64,000 nt of DNA from Nonomuraea solani. GTDB lineage: Bacteria; Actinomycetota; Actinomycetes; Streptosporangiales; Streptosporangiaceae. The stretch lies in NCBI RefSeq assembly GCF_900108335.1, contig NZ_FNVT01000020.1:1-64000 (forward strand), in the 5' to 3' direction. The notes below the pieces were generated by a model. It was not told where the DNA came from, did not search any database, and saw only the letters and a program-made list of their open reading frames with translations. Positions 17,096 to 26,250 of the stretch are shown piece by piece. The stretch's first letter is position 1, and every line of letters starts with the position of its first letter. Both the position numbers and the translations under genes were made by a program.

Positions 17096-18016
17096 TCAGT
17101 GGGCGAGGCGCCGGAGTTGGCCTTCGTGGATGTCGCTCACCCACTCCCAGCCGGGCTTGGCCGATGGTCCGACCCGTGGGTCGGCGGGGACCTGGCCGTT
17201 GCGTAACGCGGTTACGTACGCCCGATCCAGCTCGATCCGGGCCCGCATCTGATCGGATCCGCCGACGGAGCCGTGGCCCGGGACGACGACGTCGACGTCA
17301 CCCGCCATGCCCTCCAGCAGTTGCAGCGCGGTGAGGTACTCCTCGATCGCGGTGGCGAGGTCTCCGTCGTCGAGCATCGGTACCAGGACGTCAGAGAGCA
17401 TGTCGCCGGCGACGAGAACCCCGCGCTCCTCGATGAACAGCGCCGCGTGGCCCGGGGCGTGCGCCTGATGCTCGATGATCCGGACATCAGGGCCGTCCCA
17501 AGGGATCCGCGCGGTTCCGGCGGGCAGGCCGGTGATGAGGCCGAGCAGGTCCAGCGGTACCTGCCCGGCGATTTCCGTCTCGAGCAGGTCGGCGGCGATG
17601 CGGGCCTTCGCATCTGGGTCCGCCAGCACACCTCGCATATAGGCCGCGCAACGGTCGGTACCGTAGCGGGGCGCCTCGCCGAGCCGGGCATGCCAGAGCA
17701 CGTGATCCCAATCAGGATGCGTCGAGAAGCCTGCCACAACGGGCTGGCCCAACTCACGAAGGCCGTCCGCGATGGCGGCCATTTCGTCGCCCGTTATCCC
17801 GGCGTCGATGAGCAACACACCGGCCCGGCCCTGAACCACAACGGTATTGGTCTGCACGAACTCGCTCTCGTGGACCAGCACACCCTCCGCGACCCGCCTC
17901 AGCACAAGCTCGCCTCCTTTGCATCCTGGATTGGCGTAACGATGCATCGTGACGCCCTCGTAAGCGATATAGCCGTCGGCCGGCACCGACGCGCAACCCA
18001 TGATTGCCTTGCCCAT
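17096..18016 (-). CDS. Metallo-beta-lactamase-fold hydrolase
   Basis: A 306-residue MBL-fold protein. Metal ligands are STHPDWDHVLW (H-x-x-x-D-H form), APGHAALF, the VAGDMLSD aspartate and VPGHGSVG. The segment VLVHESEFVQTNTVVVQGRAGVLLIDAG is the canonical first beta-hairpin. The C-terminus ends in helices that may cap the active site. Substrate unknown; related proteins are lactonases, glyoxalase II-like enzymes or quinolone-response factors. Start ATG 18014-18016 is chosen by a weak GAAAG upstream. The first histidine of the usual HxHxDH pair arrangement is shifted, as in some family branches. Confidence 0.85.
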   Translation of the reverse strand: MGKAIMGCASVPADGYIAYEGVTMHRYANPGCKGGELVLRRVAEGVLVHESEFVQTNTVVVQGRAGVLLIDAGITGDEMAAIADGLRELGQPVVAGFSTHPDWDHVLWHARLGEAPRYGTDRCAAYMRGVLADPDAKARIAADLLETEIAGQVPLDLLGLITGLPAGTARIPWDGPDVRIIEHQAHAPGHAALFIEERGVLVAGDMLSDVLVPMLDDGDLATAIEEYLTALQLLEGMAGDVDVVVPGHGSVGGSDQMRARIELDRAYVTALRNGQVPADPRVGPSAKPGWEWVSDIHEGQLRRLAH

Positions 18017-18097
18017 GATGATTTCTTTCGGCGCTGTGCAGTCCCGCAGGGTCAAGCGGTCACTCAGGCATCCCTCGCCACCTGTCGCCGTCGAGCT

Positions 18098-18604
18098 CTA
18101 GGCCGGATGCCGCCAGGGGATCACCGGCGCGCGATGGTCGCCGGCGAGGCCGTGCAGGGAGCACGGTTGCCGCGGCTCGCGGGGGCACAGCACGAACGCC
18201 TCGCTGATCGTCGCGCGATACAGGCGCCACTCGGCCGGTGCGGTGACGTCCTCGATCGACAGGGTGGCCCCACCCCGGCCGGGGTCTCCGGGGTAGATCT
18301 CGATACCGCGGTCCAGGTCGCGGCCGGTCAGCTCGGCGGCGCTGCCGGACAGGTACACCGCCCGGCCGTGGTAGGCCGGCACCGTCGAGTCGAAGATCAC
18401 CATGCTCAGCCGGGGACGCGCGGCGAGGTTACGGGAATGCTGCGTGTCGGGGCTGGACACCCAGAAGATCTCGGCGTAGTCGGCGGTCGCGAAGTAGACC
18501 GGCGACGTCCACGGGATGCCCTCGGCGTCGGCGGTGCCGAGAATCACGTACAGGTTGGCGTCCATCAGGCCACGGGCGTGGGCGTCCAGATCGATGTCGG
18601 TCAT
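18098..18604 (-). CDS. Pyridoxamine 5'-phosphate oxidase-like FMN/F420-binding protein
   Basis: A 168-residue split beta-barrel protein. It shows NLYVILGTADAEGIPWTSPV at the N-terminus, then EIFWVSSPDTQHSRNLAARP and VYLSGSAAEL, the usual order for the PNPOx-like family. Such proteins bind FMN, F420 or haem and reduce small molecules. ATG 18602-18604 is preferred because a purine-rich GGGGGGCG lies before it. It lies 82 bp upstream of the MBL gene, same strand, and the two may be co-transcribed. The large regulator at 18817 is divergent. Confidence 0.8.
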   Translation of the reverse strand: MTDIDLDAHARGLMDANLYVILGTADAEGIPWTSPVYFATADYAEIFWVSSPDTQHSRNLAARPRLSMVIFDSTVPAYHGRAVYLSGSAAELTGRDLDRGIEIYPGDPGRGGATLSIEDVTAPAEWRLYRATISEAFVLCPREPRQPCSLHGLAGDHRAPVIPWRHPA

Positions 18605-18816
18605 GACGCCGCCCCCCGCTGGACCCGGTGGATGTCCAGTGGATCGAGAGCTCGTCCATGACGGTCGCCCCGCATCCGGGAACACGGTCGGGTGTGCATC
18701 GTGACCTCCTTGTTCGACGGTGTACACCCAGGCTGGCGGGCGGCACGCGTCTGGACATCAGTGGTGGGCACTGAGCCGGTACGGATGCGTCACCGACGTA
18801 CGCCATCCTGGTAGGC

Positions 18817-21483
18817 GTGGACTTGACGAAGATCTCGACCCGAGAGGCCGACGTGCTGGCCGCCGTGGGCCTGCACCTGTCGAACGCGCAGATCGCCAGT
18901 CGGCTGCACATTTCGGTCCGGACGGTCGAGAGCCACGTCGCGGCGCTGCTGCGCAAGCTCGACGCGTCCGATCGACAAGCCCTGGCCGCGTTGGCCGAGC
19001 AGGCCCAGACCGGGCGGTTCGCCGGCCTGCCGGTCAGCCGGACGACCTTCGTGGGCCGCGCGGCGGAGGTGGCCGCCGTCGAGTCGGCGCTGGACAAGTC
19101 CCGGCTGGTGACGGTGGTCGGCCCGGGCGGGGTGGGCAAGACCCGGCTGGCGGCCGCCGTCGCAGAGCGGGCGGAGTCGCGGTTTCCCGCCGGCGGCGCC
19201 TTCGTCGATCTCGTGCCGGTCCGGACCGCGGCCGTGGCCGGCTCGGTGGTGCAGGCCGTCGCCGACGCGTTGGACGTGACCGTGGGCCCGACGCAGTCCG
19301 TCGAGCGGGCAGTGTTCGAGCGGCTGCGCCCGGGCCGGCCGCTGCTGGTGCTGGACAACTGCGAGCATGTGATCGACGAGGTCAGCGTGCTGACCGAACA
19401 GGTGCTGGCCGCTTGCCCGCAGGCCACCGTGCTGGCCACCAGCCGGCAGCGACTCGGTGTCACCGGCGAACGGCTCGTGCACGTGCGCCCACTCGCCGGC
19501 ACCGAAGTCGAGCAGCTGTTCCGGGATCGAGCCGGCGCCGCGGATCCCGGGTTCGCCGCGCCGCCGACAGTCGTGGCCGACGTCTGCGCCCGGCTGGACG
19601 GTCTGCCGCTCGCGGTCGAGCTGGCCGCCGCCCGGGTGGCCGCGCTCGGCGCCGACGGACTGCTGACCGGCCTCGACGATCAGCTGCGGCTGCTGGCCGG
19701 CGGCAGGGGGGCGCACGTGCGCCATCACTCGCTGCGCGAGCTGATCGGGTGGAGCTACGACCTGCTCGACGCCGACGAGCGAACCTTGTTCCGCCGGCTG
19801 TCGGCCTTCGTCGGGGTGTTCGACCTGAATGCCGTGGCGGCGCTGAGTCCGCAGGCGACCCCGGCCGAGGTGGCTGATCTGCTGGGCCGGCTGGTCGATC
19901 AGAACCTGGTCGTGCGCACCGGCCCCGGCTGGCGGCTGCTCGACTCGATCCGCGCGTTCGGCCTCTCGCAGGCGAGCGTCGTGGGAGAGCAGGACGCGAT
20001 TCGGGAGCGGTACCTGCTCTGGGCGTTCGCGACCGCCGCCGACGTGGAGTCCCGGCTGGACGCCGACTGGCGTTCGGCGTTCGACGGTGTCGCCGATGAC
20101 CTTCGGGCGGCGGCCATCGCGGTCGGATCGGACCCCGCGGCCCACGGCTTCCTGCGCACGCTCGCCCACCTGACCTTCGCCGCGGGCCGGTTCGTCGAAG
20201 CGCGGACGCTCTATCAGGCCGCAGCCCGGTGCGCTACCGGCATCGAGCGGGGCCAGGACCTGCGGGCCGGCGCCTACGCCGCGCTGACCGTCGCCGACAA
20301 CCGCACCGCCACCGAACTCATGCGGCAGGCCGTCGAGGCCGCGGGCACCGCCGACCTGCGTGCCGAGGCCGTGATGGTCGGCGTGCGCTACAACTTCGGG
20401 CCGATCGAGTCCGCGACCGATGACCAGGCGCGCCTGCTGGCCGAGGCGAGGAAGACAGCCGACGCGAACCCGAGCGATCAGCGTCTAGCCGCGCTGGTCG
20501 CCATGGCGACGGCGTGGCACGAGGGTCACGGCTGGATGCCCGACCTGGGCTGGGCCCGCGAGGCCGTGGAACTCGCCCGTGCGGCCGGCGATCCGCTGGT
20601 ATTACTCGCCGCGATGGATGCCCTGTGCAATGCGCTCGACCGCGCGGGGGCCGCCCGGGAAGCCCATCGGCTGGCCGGCGAACGACTGCGGATCGCGATC
20701 ACCCTGCCGCGCCACGACCCAGCCGCGGCCGCCGAGATCGTTGACGCGTTCCACGTCGCGCCGAGGGCCGCGCTGGGCGCAGGCGACCTACCCGCTGCGC
20801 TGGCGCTGGCCCGGCAGGCCCACGGCGACGATCCGATCGGCGAGCATCCGTACCTGCAGGCCCCGCGACTCGTGCGCGTGCTTGCTCTTACCGGCGACTT
20901 CGACGAGGCGATCAGCCGAGCCGAGACGTTGTGGGCGGCGTGGCGGCGCGACGGTAACCCGTCGATGCCGTGGATGAACTCGGCGCTCGCCCTCGCCGGG
21001 ATGATCCAGGGCCTGCGCGGCGACCCGACGGGCCGGCGGCGATGGCGCGAACGGTCGCTGACGGTCGCGGCCGGCTCGCCTGTCGTGGCGGCCTGCCGGG
21101 CGTTCGCCGACGTCCGGGTCACCGTCCACTGTGGACGGTATGACGACGCTGCCGGCCAGGTCGAACGGGCCTTCGCGCCGTTCTCCGATCAGCGGTGGGT
21201 CGGCTACGCGCGCGTCGTCGGGGCCGAGCTCGCCGTCATGGCCGGCCTTCCCGACGCCGGCGACCGGATCATCGCCGCCGAACCGTACGCGGCCGAGAGC
21301 GACTGGGCGGCCGCGTGCCTGGCCCGGGTGCGCGGCCGGCTCGGCGACCACGCCGCCTTGGCGGACGCAGCGGAGCGGTGGTACCGGCTGGGTGCGCGCT
21401 TCGAGCGGGCAGCTACGCTGGCGCTGCTGCCCGACCGGGCCGATGAGGGGCACACCGAGCTGGCCGCGCTCGGCTGCCGCTAG
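18817..21483 (+). CDS. LuxR-HTH/NB-ARC ATPase transcriptional regulator
   Basis: An 888-residue regulator with the DNA-binding domain at the N-terminus: a LuxR-type HTH (ISTREADVLAAVGLHLSNAQ ... VRTVESHVAALLRKL, residues 6-50). The AAA/NB-ARC ATPase follows, with Walker A VGPGGVGKTR (101-110), Walker B LLVLDNCEHV and the sensor TSRQRLG. GLPLAVELAAARV is the GLPLA motif of STAND proteins. The C-terminal half (about 400-888) is helical and TPR-like. Most MalT/LAL proteins carry the LuxR domain at the C-terminus, so the order is reversed. GTG 18817 is the start. The divergent PPOX/MBL genes are candidate targets. Confidence 0.85.
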   Translation: MDLTKISTREADVLAAVGLHLSNAQIASRLHISVRTVESHVAALLRKLDASDRQALAALAEQAQTGRFAGLPVSRTTFVGRAAEVAAVESALDKSRLVTVVGPGGVGKTRLAAAVAERAESRFPAGGAFVDLVPVRTAAVAGSVVQAVADALDVTVGPTQSVERAVFERLRPGRPLLVLDNCEHVIDEVSVLTEQVLAACPQATVLATSRQRLGVTGERLVHVRPLAGTEVEQLFRDRAGAADPGFAAPPTVVADVCARLDGLPLAVELAAARVAALGADGLLTGLDDQLRLLAGGRGAHVRHHSLRELIGWSYDLLDADERTLFRRLSAFVGVFDLNAVAALSPQATPAEVADLLGRLVDQNLVVRTGPGWRLLDSIRAFGLSQASVVGEQDAIRERYLLWAFATAADVESRLDADWRSAFDGVADDLRAAAIAVGSDPAAHGFLRTLAHLTFAAGRFVEARTLYQAAARCATGIERGQDLRAGAYAALTVADNRTATELMRQAVEAAGTADLRAEAVMVGVRYNFGPIESATDDQARLLAEARKTADANPSDQRLAALVAMATAWHEGHGWMPDLGWAREAVELARAAGDPLVLLAAMDALCNALDRAGAAREAHRLAGERLRIAITLPRHDPAAAAEIVDAFHVAPRAALGAGDLPAALALARQAHGDDPIGEHPYLQAPRLVRVLALTGDFDEAISRAETLWAAWRRDGNPSMPWMNSALALAGMIQGLRGDPTGRRRWRERSLTVAAGSPVVAACRAFADVRVTVHCGRYDDAAGQVERAFAPFSDQRWVGYARVVGAELAVMAGLPDAGDRIIAAEPYAAESDWAAACLARVRGRLGDHAALADAAERWYRLGARFERAATLALLPDRADEGHTELAALGCR

Positions 21484-21534
21484 GGGATTCATCGCGGGCC
21501 ATGAGCTCCGTATGTCGTCTGAGGGCTTGTCAGG

Positions 21535-21890
21535 TACCCGAGAAGATCTCCACCCGGGTGAAGGTGCGCCCCCAATTCAAGGCGCAAGCCCCGGCGCTGC
21601 CGGGTCATCCTGACCGTTTATGAGAGGAAACGGCTGGGCCGCGACGCCGCCGAACTCACCCCCTGGCCGACCACCTGATCGCGCACGGCCTGTGCTGGAG
21701 ATGCTCGCCAAGAACCTGATCACCCCGGCCGGGAAACGCCAAGGCGAGAACCCGTCCCTGGCCGGCATCCACCGGGCCCTCGCCGAGCACGAGAAGACAC
21801 AGGCCCACGCCGACTTCGTCCTCCTGCAAGGCCAAGACGCCCGGCCTGCATCCGACGGCCGGGCCAACCGCCTCGCAGTTCACCAGGGAG
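21535..21890 (+). pseudogene. Decayed serine recombinase
   Basis: Family pieces appear in different frames. EKISTRVKVRP (near 21540) is followed about 60 bp later by VILTVYERKRLGRDAAELT, then LADHLIAHGLVLEML in the next frame. The C-terminal HTH region comes last (ITPAGKRQGENPSLAGIHRALAEHE). The start, catalytic Ser region and most of the E helix are gone, and at least two frameshifts are present. It abuts the 3' end of the serine hydrolase gene, so the hydrolase terminus lies at the scar edge. Confidence 0.65.
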
Positions 21891-21897
21891 ACGCCGT

Positions 21898-23025
21898 CTA
21901 CTTGGCGGCTGGGGACACGTTCGGGAGCGGAGGGCCGAACTCTATGTCGAGGATGGCCAGGAACGCCTCATAGGCTTGGGGAGACCAGTCGGTGTTCACG
22001 TGGCCGGCGACCATGTGCGTGCCGTCGCGGTCGCCCATGACGAGAGTGAAGGTGCCGTAGTCCGCGCCGCCGTTGCCCCACACGGGTACGCCGCTCTGGA
22101 GCTTCTGCTCCACCCACACGCCGAGCCCATAGCGCGTGTTGGGCAGCCATCCGGCGCCGTCCGTCGATACGGTCGTGAACATCTCCTCCATCTGCGCCGG
22201 CTTGAGTATCCGGCCGGAGCACAGCGCCGAAAAGAACGTGAGCAGGTCGCCGGTCGAGGAGATCATGCCACCTGCGCTCCAGGCGGTTGTCTCGTTCGAC
22301 TCGGTCGCATCGCGCAGCGGCGCCGCCGGGTCTTCCGAGTGCAGCCTGGAGTAGTGCACCGGATGCGGCCCGGGAATGACCGTCTGCGTGGTGGGCAGCG
22401 ACGTCCTGGTCAGGTCGAGTGGCCGGAGAATGAGCCGATCGAGCACGTCGCCGTACGATTCACCCGTGGCCTTCTCCACCATCATCGCAGCCAGGTAGTA
22501 CTGCGTGTTGGAGTACCGGAACGCTTCGCCGGGCGCGTTGTAGGGCGGATGTCGCAGAGCGATCCGTACCAGTTCTTCGGGTGTGAAGACCTTGAACCGG
22601 CGTTCGTACCAGGCCTCGCCCTGGCCATCGGCGAAGAACTCCGGGTCCATGCTGAAGTTGAAGGCGCCGCTGGTCTGGTTGAGCAACTGCCGTAACGTGA
22701 TCTTGCCGCCGTCATAATGACTATCGTCGAGCAGGCCGGGCAGCCACTTCGCCACCGTGTCGTCGAGGCTGAGTACGCCTTCGCCGACCAATTTCAGCGT
22801 AGTGGCGGCGGTGAACGCCTTGGCGGCACTGCCGATACGGAACAACTCCTCCGGTGCGCGCTCGCGGCCGGTGCTGATATCGGCCTTGCCCGCAGAGGCG
22901 AACCAGCGGGTGTCGCCCTTCCAGACCTCGGTCACGATGCCCGGCGTCACGCCTGAAGACACCGCATTGTCCAATATGCGCTGCACGGCCTCGTAATTGC
23001 TTCCGAGGCTGTTCGGTATTGTCAT
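21898..23025 (-). CDS. Beta-lactamase-family serine hydrolase (copy A)
   Basis: A 375-residue class C/DD-peptidase-like serine hydrolase. The S-x-x-K motif is SAAK (66-69), the Y-x-N motif lies in FRYSNTQYYLAAM, and the third motif is replaced by WGNGGADYG. No signal peptide is visible, so it is probably cytoplasmic and may be an esterase rather than a penicillin-binding protein. It is divergent from an HTH/MarR-like regulator, with two operator-like elements between. A paralogous pair lies at 48483-51270. Confidence 0.87.
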   Translation of the reverse strand: MTIPNSLGSNYEAVQRILDNAVSSGVTPGIVTEVWKGDTRWFASAGKADISTGRERAPEELFRIGSAAKAFTAATTLKLVGEGVLSLDDTVAKWLPGLLDDSHYDGGKITLRQLLNQTSGAFNFSMDPEFFADGQGEAWYERRFKVFTPEELVRIALRHPPYNAPGEAFRYSNTQYYLAAMMVEKATGESYGDVLDRLILRPLDLTRTSLPTTQTVIPGPHPVHYSRLHSEDPAAPLRDATESNETTAWSAGGMISSTGDLLTFFSALCSGRILKPAQMEEMFTTVSTDGAGWLPNTRYGLGVWVEQKLQSGVPVWGNGGADYGTFTLVMGDRDGTHMVAGHVNTDWSPQAYEAFLAILDIEFGPPLPNVSPAAK

Positions 23026-23071
23026 GGTGCCTCTCTTCCGGTCGCCATTGATCGTTTCGTCGCATACAAAC

Positions 23072-23164
23072 GCTACGTTGCGTTTGCGAAGCAGTCAACG
23101 TTAAAACTGCTGCTAGAAGCCATTGTTGCGATGATAATGACGATGAACGCAACGGATCGTTGCA
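23072..23164. promoter_or_regulatory. Operators between hydrolase A and regulator A
   Basis: Two elements recur at the paralogous locus. GCTACGTTGCGTTT (23072-23085) has a 13-of-14 match to 50173-50186. AACGCAACGGATCGTTGCA (23146-23164) matches 50259-50277 in both arms; its core GCAACG-GAT-CGTTGC is a perfect palindrome. Both sit in the 191-bp gap between divergent starts. They are likely binding sites for the adjacent regulator. Confidence 0.65.
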
Positions 23165-23216
23165 GTGAATGTGATTGAATGCAAGGGTCGAAATATGCGG
23201 CGAAGGGGTGCGGCTG

Positions 23217-23906
23217 ATGCCGGAAGGCAGGTTGACACTTGAGGATCGTGAATCGATAGCCCAAGGCTTGGCCGAAGGGCTTGGATTCGCCGAGATCTCC
23301 CGGCTGCTGGGCAGGCCGACCTCCACGATCAGCCGCGAGGTGAACCGCAACGGCGGCGCCGGCGGTTATCGCCCGGATCAGGCGCACGAGGCGACGCGAG
23401 AGCGCGCTCGGCGTCAACGCCCCAAAGCAGTCGAATCATCAGAACGACCTCCTGCGGACGACAGAACGCAAGAGGTCGAGGGCAAGCTCACCGACGTTCT
23501 CGTTGCGTCGGGGCTGACGCGGATGTCCGCAAGGGTGCTGGCCTGTCTCTGTCTCACCCACAGCGGCGGACTCACGGCCGCCGACCTCGTCCAACGTCTG
23601 CGCGTAAGTCCGGCGTCCATCTCCAAGGCGGTTGGCGAACTCGAAGTGATGAACCTGATCGGCCGCGAACGAAACCATCGGCGACGAGATCGCTACATCG
23701 TCGACCAGGAAATCTGGTACCGGTCACTCCTGGCCAGCGCGCAATTCAACACCAACATCGCGAAGGTCGCCCGCGAAAGCGCCGAAGCCCTCGGTCGTTC
23801 GACTCCGGCCGGCGCCCGAATGAACGCCATGAGCGAATTCTTTGAGCAGGTGGGGCGTGAAACCATCGCCGTGGCCGAACGGTACCGTCATATTCTCGCC
23901 CGCTAA
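23217..23906 (+). CDS. IS30-type HTH plus MarR/winged-helix regulator (copy A)
   Basis: A 229-residue protein in two parts. The N-terminal 45 residues are a transposase-like HTH (LTLEDRESIAQGLAEGLGFA, then LLGRPTSTISREVNRNGG), the kind found in IS30 transposases. After an Arg/Pro linker comes a MarR/GbsR-like winged helix (about 95-165: RVLACLCLTHSGGLTAADLV, LRVSPASISKAVGEL) and a helical tail. No transposase catalytic domain is present. ATG 23217 with GAAGGGG upstream is the start. It faces hydrolase A across shared operators and probably represses it. Confidence 0.8.
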   Translation: MPEGRLTLEDRESIAQGLAEGLGFAEISRLLGRPTSTISREVNRNGGAGGYRPDQAHEATRERARRQRPKAVESSERPPADDRTQEVEGKLTDVLVASGLTRMSARVLACLCLTHSGGLTAADLVQRLRVSPASISKAVGELEVMNLIGRERNHRRRDRYIVDQEIWYRSLLASAQFNTNIAKVARESAEALGRSTPAGARMNAMSEFFEQVGRETIAVAERYRHILAR

Positions 23907-24266
23907 GACGTCTCGCTCTGCGCCGGTCGGTCAGCGTCGATGACCAACGTGACCAAAGGGCGGCAGTCGTCACAAGCAAGAACACGGTGCAGGAGTTGGC
24001 AAAGGGCTGTCGGTCAGAAGGTGTCTCTTATCCTCGTATATGATCGTTTAGGCGCCTGGTCGTCGGCTTTGCCATCGGTGCCGGCACAGTCTGGCGCTTC
24101 GTTCGCGAGAGCATCGACCGGGTAGCCGTCGTCGCCGTGGTCACCGCCGGTCTGACGGACGATGGACGGTCGAAAGAGGCGTACGGCGGTGACATCGCGA
24201 AGCGATTCCGGATGGGGTGGCAGCGCGGCGAATGGTTATCCGATCCTGGAAGGTCGCACGATCGCC
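23907..24266 (+). other. Intergenic region with a transposase fragment
   Basis: Around 24057-24110 one frame reads RRLVVGFAIGAGTVWRFVRE, then SID. This resembles the N-terminal helix-turn-helix of IS5-type transposases. It lacks a start and breaks off before any catalytic motif. The rest of this 360-bp gap has no gene. The scrap sits just upstream of the Imm49 gene and fits an insertion-and-deletion history here. Confidence 0.4.
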
Positions 24267-25127
24267 ATGCTCGAAGTCAGTCGTCATGAGACGTTCGCCG
24301 ACTACTCTGTCAGGTGTCTGGACAGGTTGTCCGAAGATCTGGTGAGTGGTGTCGAGGAGGTTCAGTGCTACTCCGCCGCATTGAGCCTCCAGTTCCTCGC
24401 CGCGCTGGGCGCCCTCGGTCACCGCACGGTGTTGGATCCCGCTGGCGGCTCGCGGGAGACGTGGCTGAGTCTGCGGACCGCGCTGGACACGGGAGCGGCG
24501 ATCTTTACGGTCGCCGCAGCGGCCAAGGGCGTCGTGCCGGTTCGGATGGATGATCGAACGGTCCGGCTGGACACTACCGGGCCGGTGTACTACGCCAATG
24601 CGAAGAACTGGCTCACCACGCTGTGGCTCGCGATCGTGGCCAGGGACGCCGGCGTGATCGAGCGTCTTGCACGGTTCTCCATCGTCGCTCTGCGCCAGTC
24701 CGGGACCGCGGCGCCTGAATACTCCTACGACATGGTGCGCATGCTCCAGCTCTTCTTCCGGGGCGAGCGGGGCGCGGATGTGGCGTTGGGCGCTGCGTTG
24801 GAGGCCGGCAAGCCCGCCGAACTGGCGGACCGCTATGAGCGTGAGGTGGCGAACCAGCTGCGGTTCCCAGAGATGGAGCTTTTTCACTACCTGCTCAGCG
24901 ACTCCACCGGGGAACGTTTCAATAAGGCGCTCGCCAACGCGTTGACCGGCCATCTGGACTACTGGTCGGTCGACGACGATCGGCTCGATTCGCCGTCCGG
25001 GTACATCGCGCTGGGACCCTTGGCGCTGGCCGTCATGGCCCAGGACGCGGGCATCGCGATCTCGGTCCGCTCGGAGTATCTGCCGTCGGCGCTGCTGGAC
25101 GGCACGGCGCTCACCGAACACGGCTGA
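24267..25127 (+). CDS. Imm49-family protein (candidate toxin-immunity protein)
   Basis: A 286-residue protein resembling Imm49: HRTVLDPAGGSRETWLSLRT, then VYYANAKNWLTTLWLAIVAR and YSYDMVRMLQLFFRG. The family is predicted to neutralise toxins of polymorphic or contact-dependent systems, mainly from gene context. No toxin gene, RHS repeat or secretion gene lies nearby, so it may be an orphan or do something else. The frame stays open upstream to 24162; ATG 24267 is chosen because earlier residues look non-native, although the ribosome site (GGAAGG) is rather far off. Confidence 0.6.
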   Translation: MLEVSRHETFADYSVRCLDRLSEDLVSGVEEVQCYSAALSLQFLAALGALGHRTVLDPAGGSRETWLSLRTALDTGAAIFTVAAAAKGVVPVRMDDRTVRLDTTGPVYYANAKNWLTTLWLAIVARDAGVIERLARFSIVALRQSGTAAPEYSYDMVRMLQLFFRGERGADVALGAALEAGKPAELADRYEREVANQLRFPEMELFHYLLSDSTGERFNKALANALTGHLDYWSVDDDRLDSPSGYIALGPLALAVMAQDAGIAISVRSEYLPSALLDGTALTEHG

Positions 25128-25130
25128 CCC

Positions 25131-25433
25131 GGAAACGCCCAAAGACGGCCAAACCACAGAGACACCGCCGACTCGACCAGCAGTTGCTGAGGCCAGAGGC
25201 CGCGTTTCACGCAATAGCCACTGCGCCACAATGGCTTTGTGGGCGTATTCGAACTGTCCGGAAAGCCTGCGGCGCAAGATACCGGCGGCTTCAAGCGCTC
25301 GTGTGCGGTCGCCAACGCTGGGACCCGCTGATCGGGCGATGAGGTTGATAGCGGAATCCTCCGCGTAGCGGCGAACGTCGGCCGCGTCGTCAACGCCGAC
25401 GCTTCCAAGCCTTTGAGTGATCATCTCCTCCAT
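25131..25433 (-). pseudogene. Coding-like fragment of unknown function
   Basis: On the minus strand from ATG 25433 a coherent peptide reads MEEMITQRLGSVGVDDAADV, RRYAEDSAINLIARSAG, then ALEAAGILRRRLSGQFEYA and KAIVAQWLLRETRPLA. It has normal amphipathic helices. The frame then runs on without stopping into sequence antisense to the Imm49 gene, so the natural C-terminus is missing. I do not recognise the family. It may be the 5' part of a gene broken by whatever inserted the Imm49 segment. Confidence 0.35.
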
Positions 25434-25667
25434 CACGTCGGTCGGCGTCGAAGCCGGGGCGGGCGATCGGGCGTCCAACCCGGCCTGCGGCATCGAGTGG
25501 GTCTGGTGCCGGCCGGCGGGCGCCGCGGCGATGACCTGGCCGAGCATGATGTCGTGACGACGAACCCGTCGAACGAGGCCACCTTCTCGGCCCGGCGGGA
25601 AGTCGCGCAGGTCGACGAGCTCGCGCCTCAGAGCATGCTCGCCCTGATGGCCGGAGTCGCGCAGAGG

Positions 25668-26237
25668 TCATGACCCGTTCTGGACCAAGGGCAGGAACAC
25701 CTCGTCCACGATCTCGGCGATCATCTTCTCGGTGATCGGGTGGCGGGTGAGGATCAGTTCGTGGCGGAGCAGGTTCGCCGGTGCGGACAGCACCCGGGGG
25801 CTCACCTCGGCCGAGGCGATCTCCCCGCGTGCGGCCGCCCTTTCGAGGATGCCGGTCATGACGTCGGTCATGATGCTCGCGACGTCCACCTGGATGTCGG
25901 CCGACTCGGCCATGAGGCCGTGCAGCAGATCCAAGGGCACGTCGTGCTGCCGCCGCGCCATCCTGCGCAGCACCTCCACGACGTCGCCGCGCAGCGTGCC
26001 CGTGTCGGGCGGCTGGTCGGCGATCGAGCCGGTACGCCGGCGCAGGGCCGCCAGAGCCAGCTCGGCGCGGTTGCGCCAGCGGCGGTAGAGGACCTGTTTG
26101 CCCGTCTGGGCCCGCGCGGCCACGCCCTCCATGGTCAGGCGGGCGTACCCGACCTCGTGCAGTTCCGCCCAGGCGGCCTCCAGGATCGTGTCCTCCAACT
26201 CCGCGCCCCGCCTGCGCTGGCCGGCCTGCTGTGACAC
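25668..26237 (-). CDS. TetR-family regulator
   Basis: A 189-residue TetR protein. The HTH domain reads LEDTILEAAWAELHEVGYAR then GVAARAQTGKQVLYRRWRNR (about residues 12-55), followed by a TetR_C-type effector domain. GTG 26235-26237 is chosen because GGAGG precedes it by five bases; an upstream extension would cross the operators. It is divergent from a truncated MFS pump gene. Two almost identical palindromes lie between, one near each gene. Confidence 0.87.
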   Translation of the reverse strand: MSQQAGQRRRGAELEDTILEAAWAELHEVGYARLTMEGVAARAQTGKQVLYRRWRNRAELALAALRRRTGSIADQPPDTGTLRGDVVEVLRRMARRQHDVPLDLLHGLMAESADIQVDVASIMTDVMTGILERAAARGEIASAEVSPRVLSAPANLLRHELILTRHPITEKMIAEIVDEVFLPLVQNGS

Positions 26238-26250
26238 GAGAACCTCCACT

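Noticed and set aside
18790..20169. 459-residue frame antisense to the LuxR/NB-ARC regulator
   Set aside because: Low-complexity shadow; the plus-strand gene has HTH and Walker motifs.
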